Shown: positions 28,277 to 38,593, counted from the first letter of the stretch. The stretch is 64,000 nucleotides of DNA from Myceligenerans pegani (GCF_014892515.1 NZ_JADBGR010000109.1:30958-94957); one strand, 5' to 3'. Translations and numbers: made by a program. Notes: generated by a model from the letters alone, not told the origin.

Positions 28277-29146
28277 TCAGAGCGCCAGACCGATCCCCAA
28301 CAGCACGCCGTAGCCGAGCTCGAAGAGACCCGTGCCCGCCAGCACCGGGATGAGCAGCTTGCCGCGAGCGCCCGCGACGATCGGCAGCGTCAGCAGCGCC
28401 GCCGGCCCCAGGAGCAGCACCACGAGCAACGACCACGGCGCCCAGAACGCGCACGCCATGCCGAGCAGCACGGGGATCCAGAGCAGCCCGAGGTACACCC
28501 GCCGCGCCCGGAAGTCCCCGATCCGCACCGCCAGCGTCCGCTTCCCCGCCAGCACGTCGCCCGGGATGTCCCGCAGGTTGTTCACCATGAGCAGCGCACA
28601 CGCGATGAGCCCGACGCCTACCGCACCCAGCAGAGCGGGCCACGTGACGACGTCGGCCTGCGTGTACGTGGTGCCGAGCACCGCGACCAGGCCGAAGAAC
28701 ACGAAGACCGCGACCTCGCCGAACCCCGCGTACCCGTACGGCCTGCGGCCACCCGTGTAGAGCCAGCCCGCCAGCACGCACACCGCGCCGACGGCGAGCA
28801 GCCACCAGTGCCCGCTCACCGCGCAGAGCGCCAGACCGAGGACACCCGCCACCCCGAACGCGCCGAACGCGGCGTACTTCACCGACCGTGGTGCGGCGGC
28901 GCCGGAGGCCGTCAGCCGCATCGGGCCCACCCGGTCGACGTCGGTGCCCCGCACGCCGTCCGAGTAGTCGTTGGCGTAGTTCACACCCACCTGCAGCGCG
29001 AGGGCGACGCCCAGCGCGAGCCACGCCGGCAGCCACGCGGCCGAGTCCACCTGCGCGGCCGCGCCCGTACCCACCATCACCGGCGCGGCCGCGGCCGGCA
29101 GGGTGCGGGGGCGAGCCCCGGAGATCCACTCGGCGGCTGTCGCCAT
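28277..29146 (-). CDS. menA: 1,4-dihydroxy-2-naphthoate polyprenyltransferase
   Basis: UbiA-family membrane prenyltransferase (289 aa) that attaches the polyprenyl tail to DHNA and so makes demethylmenaquinone. The first Asp-rich motif is NYANDYSDGVRGTDVDRVGP and the second MVNNLRDIPGDVLAGKRTLA; seven to nine hydrophobic helices surround them. The N-terminus WISGARPRTLPAAAAPVMVG is typical MenA. AAGGAG precedes ATG 29146, so unlike menD, menB, menE and menF this gene has a normal leader. It lies 126 bp downstream of the DUF4229 gene. Confidence 0.96.
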   Translation of the reverse strand: MATAAEWISGARPRTLPAAAAPVMVGTGAAAQVDSAAWLPAWLALGVALALQVGVNYANDYSDGVRGTDVDRVGPMRLTASGAAAPRSVKYAAFGAFGVAGVLGLALCAVSGHWWLLAVGAVCVLAGWLYTGGRRPYGYAGFGEVAVFVFFGLVAVLGTTYTQADVVTWPALLGAVGVGLIACALLMVNNLRDIPGDVLAGKRTLAVRIGDFRARRVYLGLLWIPVLLGMACAFWAPWSLLVVLLLGPAALLTLPIVAGARGKLLIPVLAGTGLFELGYGVLLGIGLAL

Positions 29147-29272
29147 GCGTGCGCTCCTTGGTGTCGATCTGGCCTGAGATGTCGTCCGGCGTGGTCAACG
29201 AGCCCGCGCGGGCCCCGGTTCCACGAAAGCGTCAGGCGCGGTGGTGCCGACCGGGTCCACGGCGGCGGACGG

Positions 29273-29545
29273 TCACTCGGTCGCCCGGTCGACGACGGCG
29301 TCCTCGTGGGCGGCGTCCGCCTCGGCCACCGAGCCACCCGTCCCGGCACGACGGCGCTCGCGGCGGTCCGCCAGCCACGCCGCGGCGGCGTCGCGCGGAC
29401 CGTGCAGCAGCACGTACGACAGGGCGAACGCGGCGACGGCGGCGACTCCGACGAGCAGCCAGCTCCGCAGGCCGGCAAGGTACAGCAGCCCGAGCGAACC
29501 CGCGAACAGGGCGAGGCGGAGCACGGTGTAGATCAGGAAGGGCAC
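29273..29545 (-). CDS. DUF4229-domain small membrane protein
   Basis: 90 aa with two hydrophobic helices (FLIYTVLRLALFAGSLGLLY; WLLVGVAAVAAFALSYVLL) then the charged RDAAAAWLADRRERRR stretch typical of DUF4229, and an acidic tail. Function unknown. GTG 29545 follows TACCAT by six bases with no Shine-Dalgarno, a leaderless arrangement. It precedes menA in the same direction and may be cotranscribed. Confidence 0.85.
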   Translation of the reverse strand: MPFLIYTVLRLALFAGSLGLLYLAGLRSWLLVGVAAVAAFALSYVLLHGPRDAAAAWLADRRERRRAGTGGSVAEADAAHEDAVVDRATE

Positions 29546-29551
29546 CCCACC

Positions 29552-29557
29552 ATGGTA
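29552..29557 (-). promoter_or_regulatory. -10 box of the DUF4229 gene
   Basis: TACCAT on the minus strand, six bases (GGTGGG), then GTG 29545. Confidence 0.4.
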
Positions 29558-29656
29558 GGTGTCCGGTCCGCCCGCACGGACCGCGCGGCCCAGGTTCGCG
29601 GCCGAGGTTCACTGCGGGCGGACGCGCGGAAGGAGACTCGCGGGCCCCGGAGCGAT

Positions 29657-29662
29657 TAGCCT
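29657..29662 (+). promoter_or_regulatory. -10 box of the first PLDc_N gene
   Basis: TAGCCT, seven bases, then GTG 29670. Leaderless start predicted. Confidence 0.45.
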
Positions 29663-29669
29663 CTCCGAC

Positions 29670-30107
29670 GTGCGTCCCCTTCTGCTCGGAGTCCTGTACG
29701 TCGCTCTCGTCGTGTACACGCTGGTCGATGTGGCCCAGTCCGACGACGACGTGCGCCACGGCATCCCCAAGTCCGTCTGGGTCGTGGCGATCGTCCTTCT
29801 ACCGCTGGTCGGCTCGATCGCCTGGCTCGTCCTGGCCTTTATCGCACGCCGTCGTCGGGGACGCGCGGCCGCGGCCCCGTGGGAGCGCGCGAGCGGCAAC
29901 GCGCCGACGCCGGCCCGGCCGCCCGCCGACGTGCCTCCGGCTGGCCCCGAGGACGATCCCGAGTACATGTGGCTCCTGGAGCAGGCCCGGCGCAAGAGGG
30001 AACGCGAGGAACGCCGCCGCGGCGATCAGCCGGACGAGTCGCCCGACGACGAACCACGCTCGGACCGCCCGCAGAACGGCAACCGCCCGAACGACCCCTC
30101 GGACTGA
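29670..30107 (+). CDS. PLDc_N-domain small membrane protein
   Basis: 145 aa. Two hydrophobic helices (PLLLGVLYVALVVYTLVDVA; VWVVAIVLLPLVGSIAWLVL) form the PLDc_N domain, named from cardiolipin synthases but here without any catalytic HKD motif. The rest is a charged Arg/Glu/Pro-rich tail. Role unknown. A paralogue follows 69 bases downstream. Confidence 0.82.
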   Translation: MRPLLLGVLYVALVVYTLVDVAQSDDDVRHGIPKSVWVVAIVLLPLVGSIAWLVLAFIARRRRGRAAAAPWERASGNAPTPARPPADVPPAGPEDDPEYMWLLEQARRKREREERRRGDQPDESPDDEPRSDRPQNGNRPNDPSD

Positions 30108-30164
30108 CCGCCCCGGATCGTCCTCGGTGAGCCGGCTCACGGCCAACTCTCAGGTTTGGCGACC

Positions 30165-30170
30165 TACGCT
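30165..30170 (+). promoter_or_regulatory. -10 box of the second PLDc_N gene
   Basis: TACGCT, six bases (GGAAGC), then ATG 30177. Leaderless start predicted. Confidence 0.5.
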
Positions 30171-30176
30171 GGAAGC

Positions 30177-30380
30177 ATGTTGATCCGCGTGGTCCTCCCG
30201 ATCCTGGCCGTGGGACTCCTCGTCTACGCGCTCGTCGACGTGCTCGGCGCGCCGCCGCAGGAGCGCGCCGGGCTGCCTCGCTGGGCCTGGGTCCTCATCG
30301 TGCTCGTCCCGGTGCTCGGCCCCGCGGCATGGATCTATGTCCGCACCGTCGTCCGCCACACGGGCCGCCTCGATCGCTGA
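30177..30380 (+). CDS. PLDc_N-domain small membrane protein (short paralogue)
   Basis: 67 aa, essentially only the PLDc_N two-helix domain: LIRVVLPILAVGLLVYALVD then WAWVLIVLVPVLGPAAWIYV. It shares the YxLVDV and GPAAW-type motifs with the preceding gene, so the pair probably arose by duplication. ATG 30177 is fixed by the leaderless -10 box. It converges on ccsB with 13 bases between stops. Confidence 0.8.
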   Translation: MLIRVVLPILAVGLLVYALVDVLGAPPQERAGLPRWAWVLIVLVPVLGPAAWIYVRTVVRHTGRLDR

Positions 30381-30393
30381 CCCCGGTCGGGAC

Positions 30394-31419
30394 CTATTCG
30401 AGTCCCGAGTAGGAGTGCTTTCCGTTGAAGATCAGGTTCACCCCGGTGAAGTTGAACAGCACGCAGGCGTACCCGGCCACGACGAACCAGGCCGCCCGCC
30501 GCCCGGACCACCCGCGCGTCGTCCGCGCGTGCAGGTAGGCCGCGTAGACGACCCAGACCACGAAGGACCAGACCTCCTTGGGGTCCCACCCCCAGTAGCG
30601 CCCCCACGCGTCCTCGGCCCAGATCGCCCCGCCGATGATCGTGAAGGTCCACAGCACGAACGCGACCGCGTTCAGCCGGAACGACAACGCCTCCAGGGCG
30701 TTCGTCGACGGCGTGTGATCGAGCCAGCCCCACCCGGCGAGCCACGGCGTGCCCTCGTCGCGAGCGTCCCGCAGGAGCTGCAGCACCGACGTCACGAAGG
30801 CCACGGTGAAGATCCCGGTCGCCAGGATCGCGACACCGACGTGGATCACGAGCCAGTAGTTCTGCAGCGCCGGCTGCACGCCCGTGGCCGCCACGAAGAA
30901 CGCGTTCTGCGCCAGCACGAGGAACATGGCGCCGAGCCCGGTGACGAACGCCCCGAGGAACCGCGCCTCGCGGACCACGCAGACGCCCACGAACACGGCC
31001 ACCGCCACGAACGTGCCCACCAGCGTGAACTCGTACATGTTCGCCCACGGGGTGCGGCCGGACGCGATCCCCCGCAGCACGATCGCGACCAGCAGCATCC
31101 CGGCGGCCAGCCACGACAGGGACATCCCGATCCCGGCGCCCTTCCGAGAGGGGCCGCCGGCAGGAGCGTCGCTGCCGGGCCCGTAGGCCGGCGCCGGGCC
31201 GCCCGGTTCTCGCGCCGGCCCGGCGTCCGCCGTCGTTCCCGACGGTGCCGCGCGGACGGACGCGGCCGCGCCGGCCCCGACCTTCTCGCGCGCCGCGTCC
31301 CGCGCCGCGACGCGCGCTCCGGAGAGCCGCGCCAGGTCCACCGCGAACGCGACCATCGCGATCGCGAGCGCCGTGGCGGCCGCCCACACGAGCAGCACGC
31401 TCAGGTTCGCCATCTCCAT
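30394..31419 (-). CDS. ccsB: Cytochrome c maturation protein CcsB (System II)
   Basis: Heme-handling membrane protein (341 aa), partner of ResB in heme delivery to apocytochrome c outside the membrane. The Trp-rich heme-binding WWD segment is GAIWAEDAWGRYWGWDPKEV, followed by WSFVVWVVYAAYLHARTTRG. About eight helices are visible and conserved His residues lie in YWLVIHVGVAILATG and AYLHARTT. A hydrophilic Ala/Gly/Pro insert of about 50 residues lies after the first helix. It follows resB with three bases between. Confidence 0.94.
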   Translation of the reverse strand: MEMANLSVLLVWAAATALAIAMVAFAVDLARLSGARVAARDAAREKVGAGAAASVRAAPSGTTADAGPAREPGGPAPAYGPGSDAPAGGPSRKGAGIGMSLSWLAAGMLLVAIVLRGIASGRTPWANMYEFTLVGTFVAVAVFVGVCVVREARFLGAFVTGLGAMFLVLAQNAFFVAATGVQPALQNYWLVIHVGVAILATGIFTVAFVTSVLQLLRDARDEGTPWLAGWGWLDHTPSTNALEALSFRLNAVAFVLWTFTIIGGAIWAEDAWGRYWGWDPKEVWSFVVWVVYAAYLHARTTRGWSGRRAAWFVVAGYACVLFNFTGVNLIFNGKHSYSGLE

Positions 31420-31422
31420 GTC

Positions 31423-33278
<1,856 letters not shown>

Positions 33279-33279
<1 letters not shown>

Positions 33280-34115
33280 CAGAGGACCGTCTCGAATCCG
33301 TTGATCCAGGACTGGAGGGAGGCCGTCAGCACGGCCCACAGTCCCGTGACCAGGGCCAGGCCGATCGCCACGAGGAGGGCCCCGCCCGCGCGCATCACCG
33401 CGAGGCGGTGCCGGCGCAGGAAGCCCATCATCCGGTCGGACCCCGTCGCGCCCAGCGCCACCAACAGGAACGGCACGCCGAGGCCCACGCAGTAGGCGAC
33501 GCCGAGCAGCGCTCCCCGCCACAGGGACGCCTCGTCGAGGGCCAGCGCCTGCACGGCGGCGAGGGTCGGGCCCATGCACGGCGTCCAGCCCAGCCCGAAC
33601 ACGATGCCCAGCACCGGCGCACCCCACAGGCCCGTCCGCGGGGTGAGGTGCAACCGCGCCTCGCGCTGCAGCCAGGGAACGAGACCCATGAACGACAGCC
33701 CCAGCAGGATCACCACGACGCCCAGCACGCGGAACAGCACGTCGTCCCAGCGCACCAGGTAGACCCCCACGGCACCGGCCGCCGCCATCAGCGTCACGAA
33801 CACCACCGTGAACCCGGCGACGAACAGGGCGACCCCGGCGAGCACCCGGCCCCGCCCGGTCGCGACCGCGAGGTCCGTGACCGCCGCGCCCGCGGCCGTC
33901 GTCGTACCGGATCCGCCCGCGCCACCCGCGACCGCCGTCGTCCGTGACGGCCCCGCCGGGCCCGCGGCGGCGGCCGACATGCCGCTCACGTAGCCGATGT
34001 ATCCCGGCACGAGCGGCAGCACGCACGGTGACGCGAACGAGACCAGGCCGGCGAGGACCGCCACGGGAATCGCGACGAGCAGCGAACCGCTGAACGCGAG
34101 CGAGCCGGCGTCCAT
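33279..34115 (-). CDS. ccdA: Cytochrome c biogenesis protein CcdA
   Basis: Membrane thiol-disulfide transporter (278 aa) that carries reducing power to ResA and apocytochrome c. The two redox cysteines lie in SFASPCVLPLVPGYIGYVSG and GLGWTPCMGPTLAAVQALAL. Six helices are visible. A 40-residue Ala/Gly/Thr insert (SRTTAVAGGAGGSGTTTAAG) lies after the first helix and is not typical of the family. ATG 34115 overlaps the resA stop by one base. Confidence 0.94.
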
Positions 34116-34810
34116 CAGGCGTCCTCCGCGAGCACGTCGTCGACGAGGGTCTCCAGCGTGGAGCGCTCGACCTGCCCGATGACGCGCGCGGCCACCATGC
34201 CCTCGCCGTCGAGCACGACGGTGGTGGGCACGGCCTGCAGCGGCACGACGCCGGACAGATCGGCGATCACGCGGCCGTCGCGGTCCTCCAGGCTGGGGTA
34301 GGGGGTGTCGAAGGTGCGCTCGAAGGCCTGGGCCGTGGCGGCGTCGTCCTCGGTGTTGATGCCCAGGAAGTGCACGCCGTCGTCCTCGTACGCGTTCGCG
34401 AGATCGGTGAGGTCGGGCGCCTCGGCGCGGCACGGCGGGCAGCCGGCGTACCAGGTGTTGAGGACGACGACGTCGCCGGCCCAGTCGGCGGTGCTGCGCT
34501 CCTCGCCGGTGAAGTCGTCGCCGGTGATCTCGACGGGCCCGCGACGGTCGCCGACGTCCCAGCTCTGCACCGAGCCGTCACCGGAGACGTACCCCTGGCC
34601 GGCGACGTCGCCGGCACCGGAGTCCGCGGCGGCGGTGCAGGCGGCGAGTGTCGCCGCGGCGGTCGCGGCGAGCAGCGCGGCGGCGAGGCGGGGGGCACGA
34701 CGCCGCGGAGCGTGCGAGGTCCCGGCGGGGCCGGGCCCGGTCGTGGCTCGGCGATCCGTCGTGCCGGCAGGCGGAACGGCCCGGGCGGGGGCGGCGGTCA
34801 CCGGGTTCAT
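34115..34810 (-). CDS. resA: Thioredoxin-like lipoprotein ResA/TlpA
   Basis: Membrane-anchored thiol-disulfide protein (231 aa) that reduces the haem-binding cysteines of apocytochrome c. The basic N-terminus is followed by RLAAALLAATAAATLAAC, lipobox LAAC with C58. The thioredoxin domain has the active site NTWYAGCPPCRAEAPDL and cis-Pro region VPTTVVLDGEG. ATG 34810 overlaps the preceding stop (ATGA). The long N-terminus before the signal is unusual; a start nearer the Arg cluster (PRRRAPR) cannot be excluded. Confidence 0.92.
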   Translation of the reverse strand: MNPVTAAPARAVPPAGTTDRRATTGPGPAGTSHAPRRRAPRLAAALLAATAAATLAACTAAADSGAGDVAGQGYVSGDGSVQSWDVGDRRGPVEITGDDFTGEERSTADWAGDVVVLNTWYAGCPPCRAEAPDLTDLANAYEDDGVHFLGINTEDDAATAQAFERTFDTPYPSLEDRDGRVIADLSGVVPLQAVPTTVVLDGEGMVAARVIGQVERSTLETLVDDVLAEDA

Positions 34811-35445
34811 GCGCCGGGGAGCTGCTTGACGCCGTCGTACAGGTCGGCGACCGGCTCGGTGTAGTGCAGGGCGGTGAACCGGTCGTCCTCGAACCGCAGG
34901 GAGGTCAGGGAGGCGAGGTTGCACTGCCGGTGGCGGGGGTTGTGCCAGAGCCGACGGCCCTCCAGGGAGCAGCGGATGAGCCACACGGGGAGCTGGTGGC
35001 TGACCAGCACCGCCTCGTGCCCCTCGGCGGCCTGCCGGGCCGACTCGACGGCGGCGCGCATCCGCCGCACCTGGTCCGTGTACGGCTCGCCCCACGACGG
35101 CCGGAACGGATTCCACAGATGCTTCCAGTGCGCGGGCTGCCGCAGCGCGCCGTCACCCACGCCGAACCGCTTGCCCTCGAAGTGGTTCTCGGCCTCCAGC
35201 AGGCGGTCGTCGGTGCCGAGCTCCACGCCGAACGCCTGCGCGATCGGCGTGGCTGTCTCCTGTGCCCGCTGCAGCGGGGAGGCGATCACCACGGTGACAT
35301 CGCGCCCGGACAGGTGCTTCGCGACGCGGGCCGCCATCTCCTGGCCCCGTTCCGAGAGGCGGTAGCCGGGCAGGCGCCCGTACAGCACGCCCTCCGGATT
35401 GTGGACCTCGCCGTGACGGAGCAGGTGGACGGTGGTGGAGACCAT
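34807..35445 (-). CDS. Histidine phosphatase (phosphoglycerate mutase-like)
   Basis: 212 aa of the histidine phosphatase superfamily. The catalytic RHG is R10-H11-G12 (VHLLRHGEVHNPEGVLYG), the second arginine lies in IASPLQRAQETATPIA, the acid-base glutamate in LLEAENHFEGKRFG and the second histidine in AVLVSHQLPVWLIRC. Actinobacteria commonly place this gene first in the resA-ccdA-resB-ccsB operon (as Rv0525); the substrate is unknown. It is unlikely to be the glycolytic mutase. Confidence 0.9.
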   Translation of the reverse strand: MVSTTVHLLRHGEVHNPEGVLYGRLPGYRLSERGQEMAARVAKHLSGRDVTVVIASPLQRAQETATPIAQAFGVELGTDDRLLEAENHFEGKRFGVGDGALRQPAHWKHLWNPFRPSWGEPYTDQVRRMRAAVESARQAAEGHEAVLVSHQLPVWLIRCSLEGRRLWHNPRHRQCNLASLTSLRFEDDRFTALHYTEPVADLYDGVKQLPGA

Positions 35446-35659
35446 GACCCTCAGTGTCCCACCGGATCCTGTGTGGTTCGCCCACCGGCGACGTGGCGTG
35501 AGCCACTGCCCCGGCGATTTTCCCGGACTCGCCGGAAGTCGCGGGATCGCGCGGCTGATGGGTGCCTCGCCGTAGCGTCCGAAGGGCTGATCTCTTGTTT
35601 TCGCCGCCGGAACGAGGTGTCCCCCGTTCCCCGGGGCGAACCGATTTCAGGAGGACCCC

Positions 35660-36454
35660 GTGAATGCCCCGTCGAACGCCTCTCCGTCGCCCGTCGCGAC
35701 GCCCCCGGTCGTCCCCCGGTCCCACAGCATGGTGGCCCGGCTCGTCGCCGAGTTCCTCGGCACCTTCATCCTGGTCTTCGGCGGTGTCGGGACGGCACTG
35801 TTCGCCGCGAACTTCCCCGACCCGGAGAACAACACGCTCGGCGTCGGGTTCCTCGGCGTCGCGCTCGCGTTCGGCCTGACGGTCGTGGCGGGCGCGTACT
35901 CGATGGGGCCGATCTCGGGCGGGCACTTCAACCCGGCCGTGACCCTCGGCGTCGCGGCCGCCGGGCGGTTCGCCTGGCGAGACACCGGCGGCTACGTCCT
36001 GGCGCAGCTCGTGGGTGGCCTCGTCGCCACGAGCGCGCTGGCGGCGATCCTCGCCGGCGCCGACGGTGCCCTCGCCGCCGCCCGCGACGGCGGGTTCGCC
36101 TCGAACGGCTACGGCGAGCTCTCGCCGGGCGGCTACGGGATCGGCTCGGCGATGCTCGTCGAGGGGATCCTGACCGCGGTCTTCCTGTTCGTCATCATCG
36201 GCGCGACGGCGAGGATCGCCGCGCCCGCCATGGCCGGTCTGGCGATCGGTCTCACGCTCACGCTGATCCACCTGATCTCCATCCCGGTGACGAACACGTC
36301 GGTGAACCCGGCGCGTTCGCTCGCCGCCGCGGTCTACGGGGGCGGGGAGTGGCTGGGACAGGTGTGGCTGTTCTTCGTGTTCCCGATCCTCGGCGCGCTG
36401 GTCGCCGGGTTCGCCTACAAGGCGCTGTTCGGAGCCGCGGCCGCCGAGGGCTGA
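35660..36454 (+). CDS. aqpZ: Aquaporin Z
   Basis: Water channel (264 aa) with six helices and two NPA half-helices: GGHFNPAVTLG (N91-A93) and TNTSVNPARSLAAAV. The stretch IHLISIPVTNTSVNPARS is almost identical to E. coli AqpZ and keeps the His, Thr and Arg of the selectivity filter, so water rather than glycerol is the expected solute. The 20-residue N-terminus is Pro/Ser-rich. GTG 35660 is preceded by AGGAGG. A 214-bp gap upstream shows no clear promoter. Confidence 0.93.
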   Translation: MNAPSNASPSPVATPPVVPRSHSMVARLVAEFLGTFILVFGGVGTALFAANFPDPENNTLGVGFLGVALAFGLTVVAGAYSMGPISGGHFNPAVTLGVAAAGRFAWRDTGGYVLAQLVGGLVATSALAAILAGADGALAAARDGGFASNGYGELSPGGYGIGSAMLVEGILTAVFLFVIIGATARIAAPAMAGLAIGLTLTLIHLISIPVTNTSVNPARSLAAAVYGGGEWLGQVWLFFVFPILGALVAGFAYKALFGAAAAEG

Positions 36455-36473
36455 GCGCGCGGCGGAGACCGAC

Positions 36474-36549
36474 GGCGTGTGGTCGGGGAATCTCCGGGTG
36501 GTCGCGCAAGCGCTTGACCGACCATCCGGAGACGCCCCGACCACACGCC
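36474..36549. repeat. GGTCGG-arm palindromic element, copy B
   Basis: A 76-nt near-perfect palindrome. Arms: GGCGTGTGGTCGGGG with CCCCGACCACACGCC (15 bp, perfect), TCTCCGGGTGGTCG with CGACCATCCGGAGA (14 bp, one G-T), and a central CAAGCGCTTG. Only two 2-base mismatches (AA/CG and CG/AC) interrupt it. It sits between convergent aqpZ and the MarR gene and may terminate both, but is far longer than a usual terminator. Confidence 0.85.
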
Positions 36550-36566
36550 TGTTCGCGCGCCGGCCG

Positions 36567-37058
36567 TCAGCAGGCGCGCGGGTCGCCCGTCAGCTCATGG
36601 CGGGCGGCCGCGCCGATCTTGCCCATGATCCGGCCGAGCGCCTGCATCTCCTCCGGGTCGAGGATGTCGACCAGCAGACGGCGCACCGCGCGCACGTGCC
36701 CGGGCGCGGCGGCCACGAGGGCGGCGTACCCGAGGTCGGTCATCCGGCAGTTCACGCCGCGCCGGTCCCCGTCCGCGGGGCACCGGCTCACCAGTCCGCG
36801 CTGCTCCATCCGCGCGACGGTGTGCGTCAGTCGGCTACGGGACAGCACGAGGCCGTCCGCGAGCGCCGACATGCGCTGGGTGCGGTCGGGTTGTTCGGAG
36901 AGCTGCACCAGCAGGGTGTACTCCCCCAGGTTCAGGTCGAGCTCGGCGTCGTGCGCGGCGCTGAGCGCCTCCCAGAACCTGGCGTTGCCCACCACGAAGG
37001 ACCGCCAGGCCGCCTGCTGACCGTCATCGAGCCAGTGCACGCCGTTCGTCTCGCCCAT
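36567..37058 (-). CDS. MarR-family transcriptional regulator
   Basis: 163 aa winged-helix regulator. The DNA-binding region is RMSALADGLVLSRSRLTHTV with wing residues LVSRCPADGDRRGVNCRMTD, the classic MarR DRR motif. ATG 37058 has GAGGAGG upstream. It is divergent from the YceI gene and a perfect 18-bp palindrome lies between them, so control of itself and yceI is likely. Actinobacterial MarR/YceI pairs are common. Confidence 0.92.
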   Translation of the reverse strand: MGETNGVHWLDDGQQAAWRSFVVGNARFWEALSAAHDAELDLNLGEYTLLVQLSEQPDRTQRMSALADGLVLSRSRLTHTVARMEQRGLVSRCPADGDRRGVNCRMTDLGYAALVAAAPGHVRAVRRLLVDILDPEEMQALGRIMGKIGAAARHELTGDPRAC

Positions 37059-37174
37059 ACCTTGCCGGCCTCCTCGGATGCTGTACCAGCGCTGCGCTGT
37101 CGCCTCGCGGTCCGGGCGGATCACGCCCGGCCTGGGAATACTTTACGGAGCAGAGTATGTTGGCCCCGATGTTG

Positions 37175-37192
37175 TAGTTGAGATCTCAACTA
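37175..37192. promoter_or_regulatory. Probable MarR operator
   Basis: TAGTTGAGATCTCAACTA, a perfect 18-bp palindrome with the TTGA-N4-TCAA form of many MarR sites, in the 195-bp gap between divergent MarR and YceI genes. Confidence 0.8.
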
Positions 37193-37253
37193 TCTCATCG
37201 CCGGGGCCACCGCCCCGGATGCCGACACCTCATCACGACACAGGAGAAACACC

Positions 37254-37805
37254 ATGGCCACCCAGCTTCCCGCCGGCGTCACCGCGGGCACCTACGAGAT
37301 CGATCCCGCGCACTCCACCGCCGCGTTCTCCGTGCGGCACGCGGGCATCGCGAAGGTCCGCGGCACGATCGACATCACGTCGGGCACCATCACGGTGGGC
37401 GACGACGTCGAGTCCTCGAGCGTCATCGCCGAGCTCGACGCGAAGTCGGTCAGCACCGGCGACTCGGGCCGGGACCAGCACCTCGTCAGCAAGGACTTCT
37501 GGGGCGCCGACGAGAACCCGTCGTGGACGTTCCGGTCCGGCGCCGTGACGCTCGACGGCGACGACATCACCGTCACCGGCGACCTGACCATCAACGGCAT
37601 CTCCAAGCCCGTGGAGCTGAACGGCGAGTTCACCGGCACGGCGAAGGACCCGTTCGGCAACGACCGCGCGGGCTTCGAGGCGAGCACGGAGATCAACCGC
37701 AAGGACTTCGGCATCACCTGGAACGCCGCGCTCGAGGGCGGCGGCGTCCTGGTCGGCGAGAAGGTGAAGATCACCCTGGACGTCTCGGCCATCGCCAAGG
37801 GCTGA
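37254..37805 (+). CDS. YceI-family lipocalin-like protein
   Basis: 183 aa. YceI proteins are beta-barrels that bind polyisoprenoids. Visible features are AGTYEIDPAHSTAAFSVRHA at the N-terminus, GRDQHLVSKDFWGADENPSW, and GFEASTEINRKDFGITWNAA. No signal peptide is present, as in many actinobacterial members, so it is probably cytoplasmic. AGGAGAAACACC precedes ATG 37254. Binding of menaquinone-related isoprenoids would fit this region but is inference. Confidence 0.93.
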   Translation: MATQLPAGVTAGTYEIDPAHSTAAFSVRHAGIAKVRGTIDITSGTITVGDDVESSSVIAELDAKSVSTGDSGRDQHLVSKDFWGADENPSWTFRSGAVTLDGDDITVTGDLTINGISKPVELNGEFTGTAKDPFGNDRAGFEASTEINRKDFGITWNAALEGGGVLVGEKVKITLDVSAIAKG

Positions 37806-37855
37806 GGCCCCTCTTCTCTCTCCCCCAGCCCGCCCGGGCCACCGTCCAAGCCGCC

Positions 37856-37991
37856 GGGTGGCGAGAGGGGGCGGCCGAGACGACGAGGTGCCGTGCTCGG
37901 ACCTATCTTTCCCGAAGTGGAGGGCCCCTGGGGCCCGTGAACGAGTCCGAGCACGGCACCTCGTCGTCTCGGCCGCCCCCTCTCGCCACCC
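37856..37991. repeat. Perfect 47-bp inverted repeat (palindromic element F)
   Basis: Arms 37856-37902 (from GGGTGGCGAGAGGGGGCGGC) and 37945-37991 (ending CCTCTCGCCACCC) are exact reverse complements over 47 bp, separated by a 42-base loop that contains GGGCCC-CTG-GGGCCC. It lies between convergent yceI and the cupin-XRE gene. No target-site duplication or transposase is visible, and its arms are unrelated to the GGTCGG family. Confidence 0.9.
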
Positions 37992-37996
37992 AGCAC

Positions 37997-38587
37997 TCAC
38001 GGATGCACGATCAGCCACGTCGCCACCGCCGGCCGCACACCGGCGTTCCGGACCCGGTGCGGAACGGAGCACGGGTAGCTGATCGAGTCCCCGGCCGCCA
38101 GCACGACCTCGTCGTCCGCCAGTTCCACGGTGAGCTCACCCGTGACGACGTTGCCGATCTCGTAGCCCTCGTGCTTGAACAGTCCGGCGTCGCCCAGCGT
38201 GGCCGTGGCGCCCGGCGGGTAGACGGACTCGAAGAAGTCGAGGCCGGGGGTCGGGTTCGGCGAGAGACGCCGGAAGGACACGCCGCCGTCGAGGGTCACC
38301 GGCGACACCTCCCAGGCCCTCGTGACCGCGACTCCCGCGTGCTCCAGCTCTGCGGCCCCCCGCGGACCGGCCGCGACGTCCGGCGGTTCGAACACGTCGG
38401 CCAGTGACACCCCGAGCGCGTCCGTGATGGCAAGCAGCCGGACCACCGAGGGCCGCATCACGTCCCGCTCGATCTGCGACACGGCGCTGGCGGAGATCCC
38501 CAGGGTCGCGGCGAGCCCGCGTGCCGAGACACCGCGCGCCTCACGCAGTGCACGGAGCCGGGCGCCGAGTGACGGTTCGGAGGACAC
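37997..38587 (-). CDS. XRE-family regulator with C-terminal cupin domain
   Basis: 196 aa. Helix-turn-helix at residues 9-60 (LRALREARGVSARGLAATLG; ISASAVSQIERDVMRPSVVR), then a small cupin sensor domain (HEGYEIGNVVTGELTVELAD; SYPCSVPHRVRNAG). Such proteins often control nearby amine, nucleobase or amino-acid transport genes. It is divergent from the NCS1 permease-racemase operon, its likely target. GTG 38587 follows TACGAT by six bases with no Shine-Dalgarno. Confidence 0.9.
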   Translation of the reverse strand: MSSEPSLGARLRALREARGVSARGLAATLGISASAVSQIERDVMRPSVVRLLAITDALGVSLADVFEPPDVAAGPRGAAELEHAGVAVTRAWEVSPVTLDGGVSFRRLSPNPTPGLDFFESVYPPGATATLGDAGLFKHEGYEIGNVVTGELTVELADDEVVLAAGDSISYPCSVPHRVRNAGVRPAVATWLIVHP

Positions 38588-38593
38588 GGCCGC

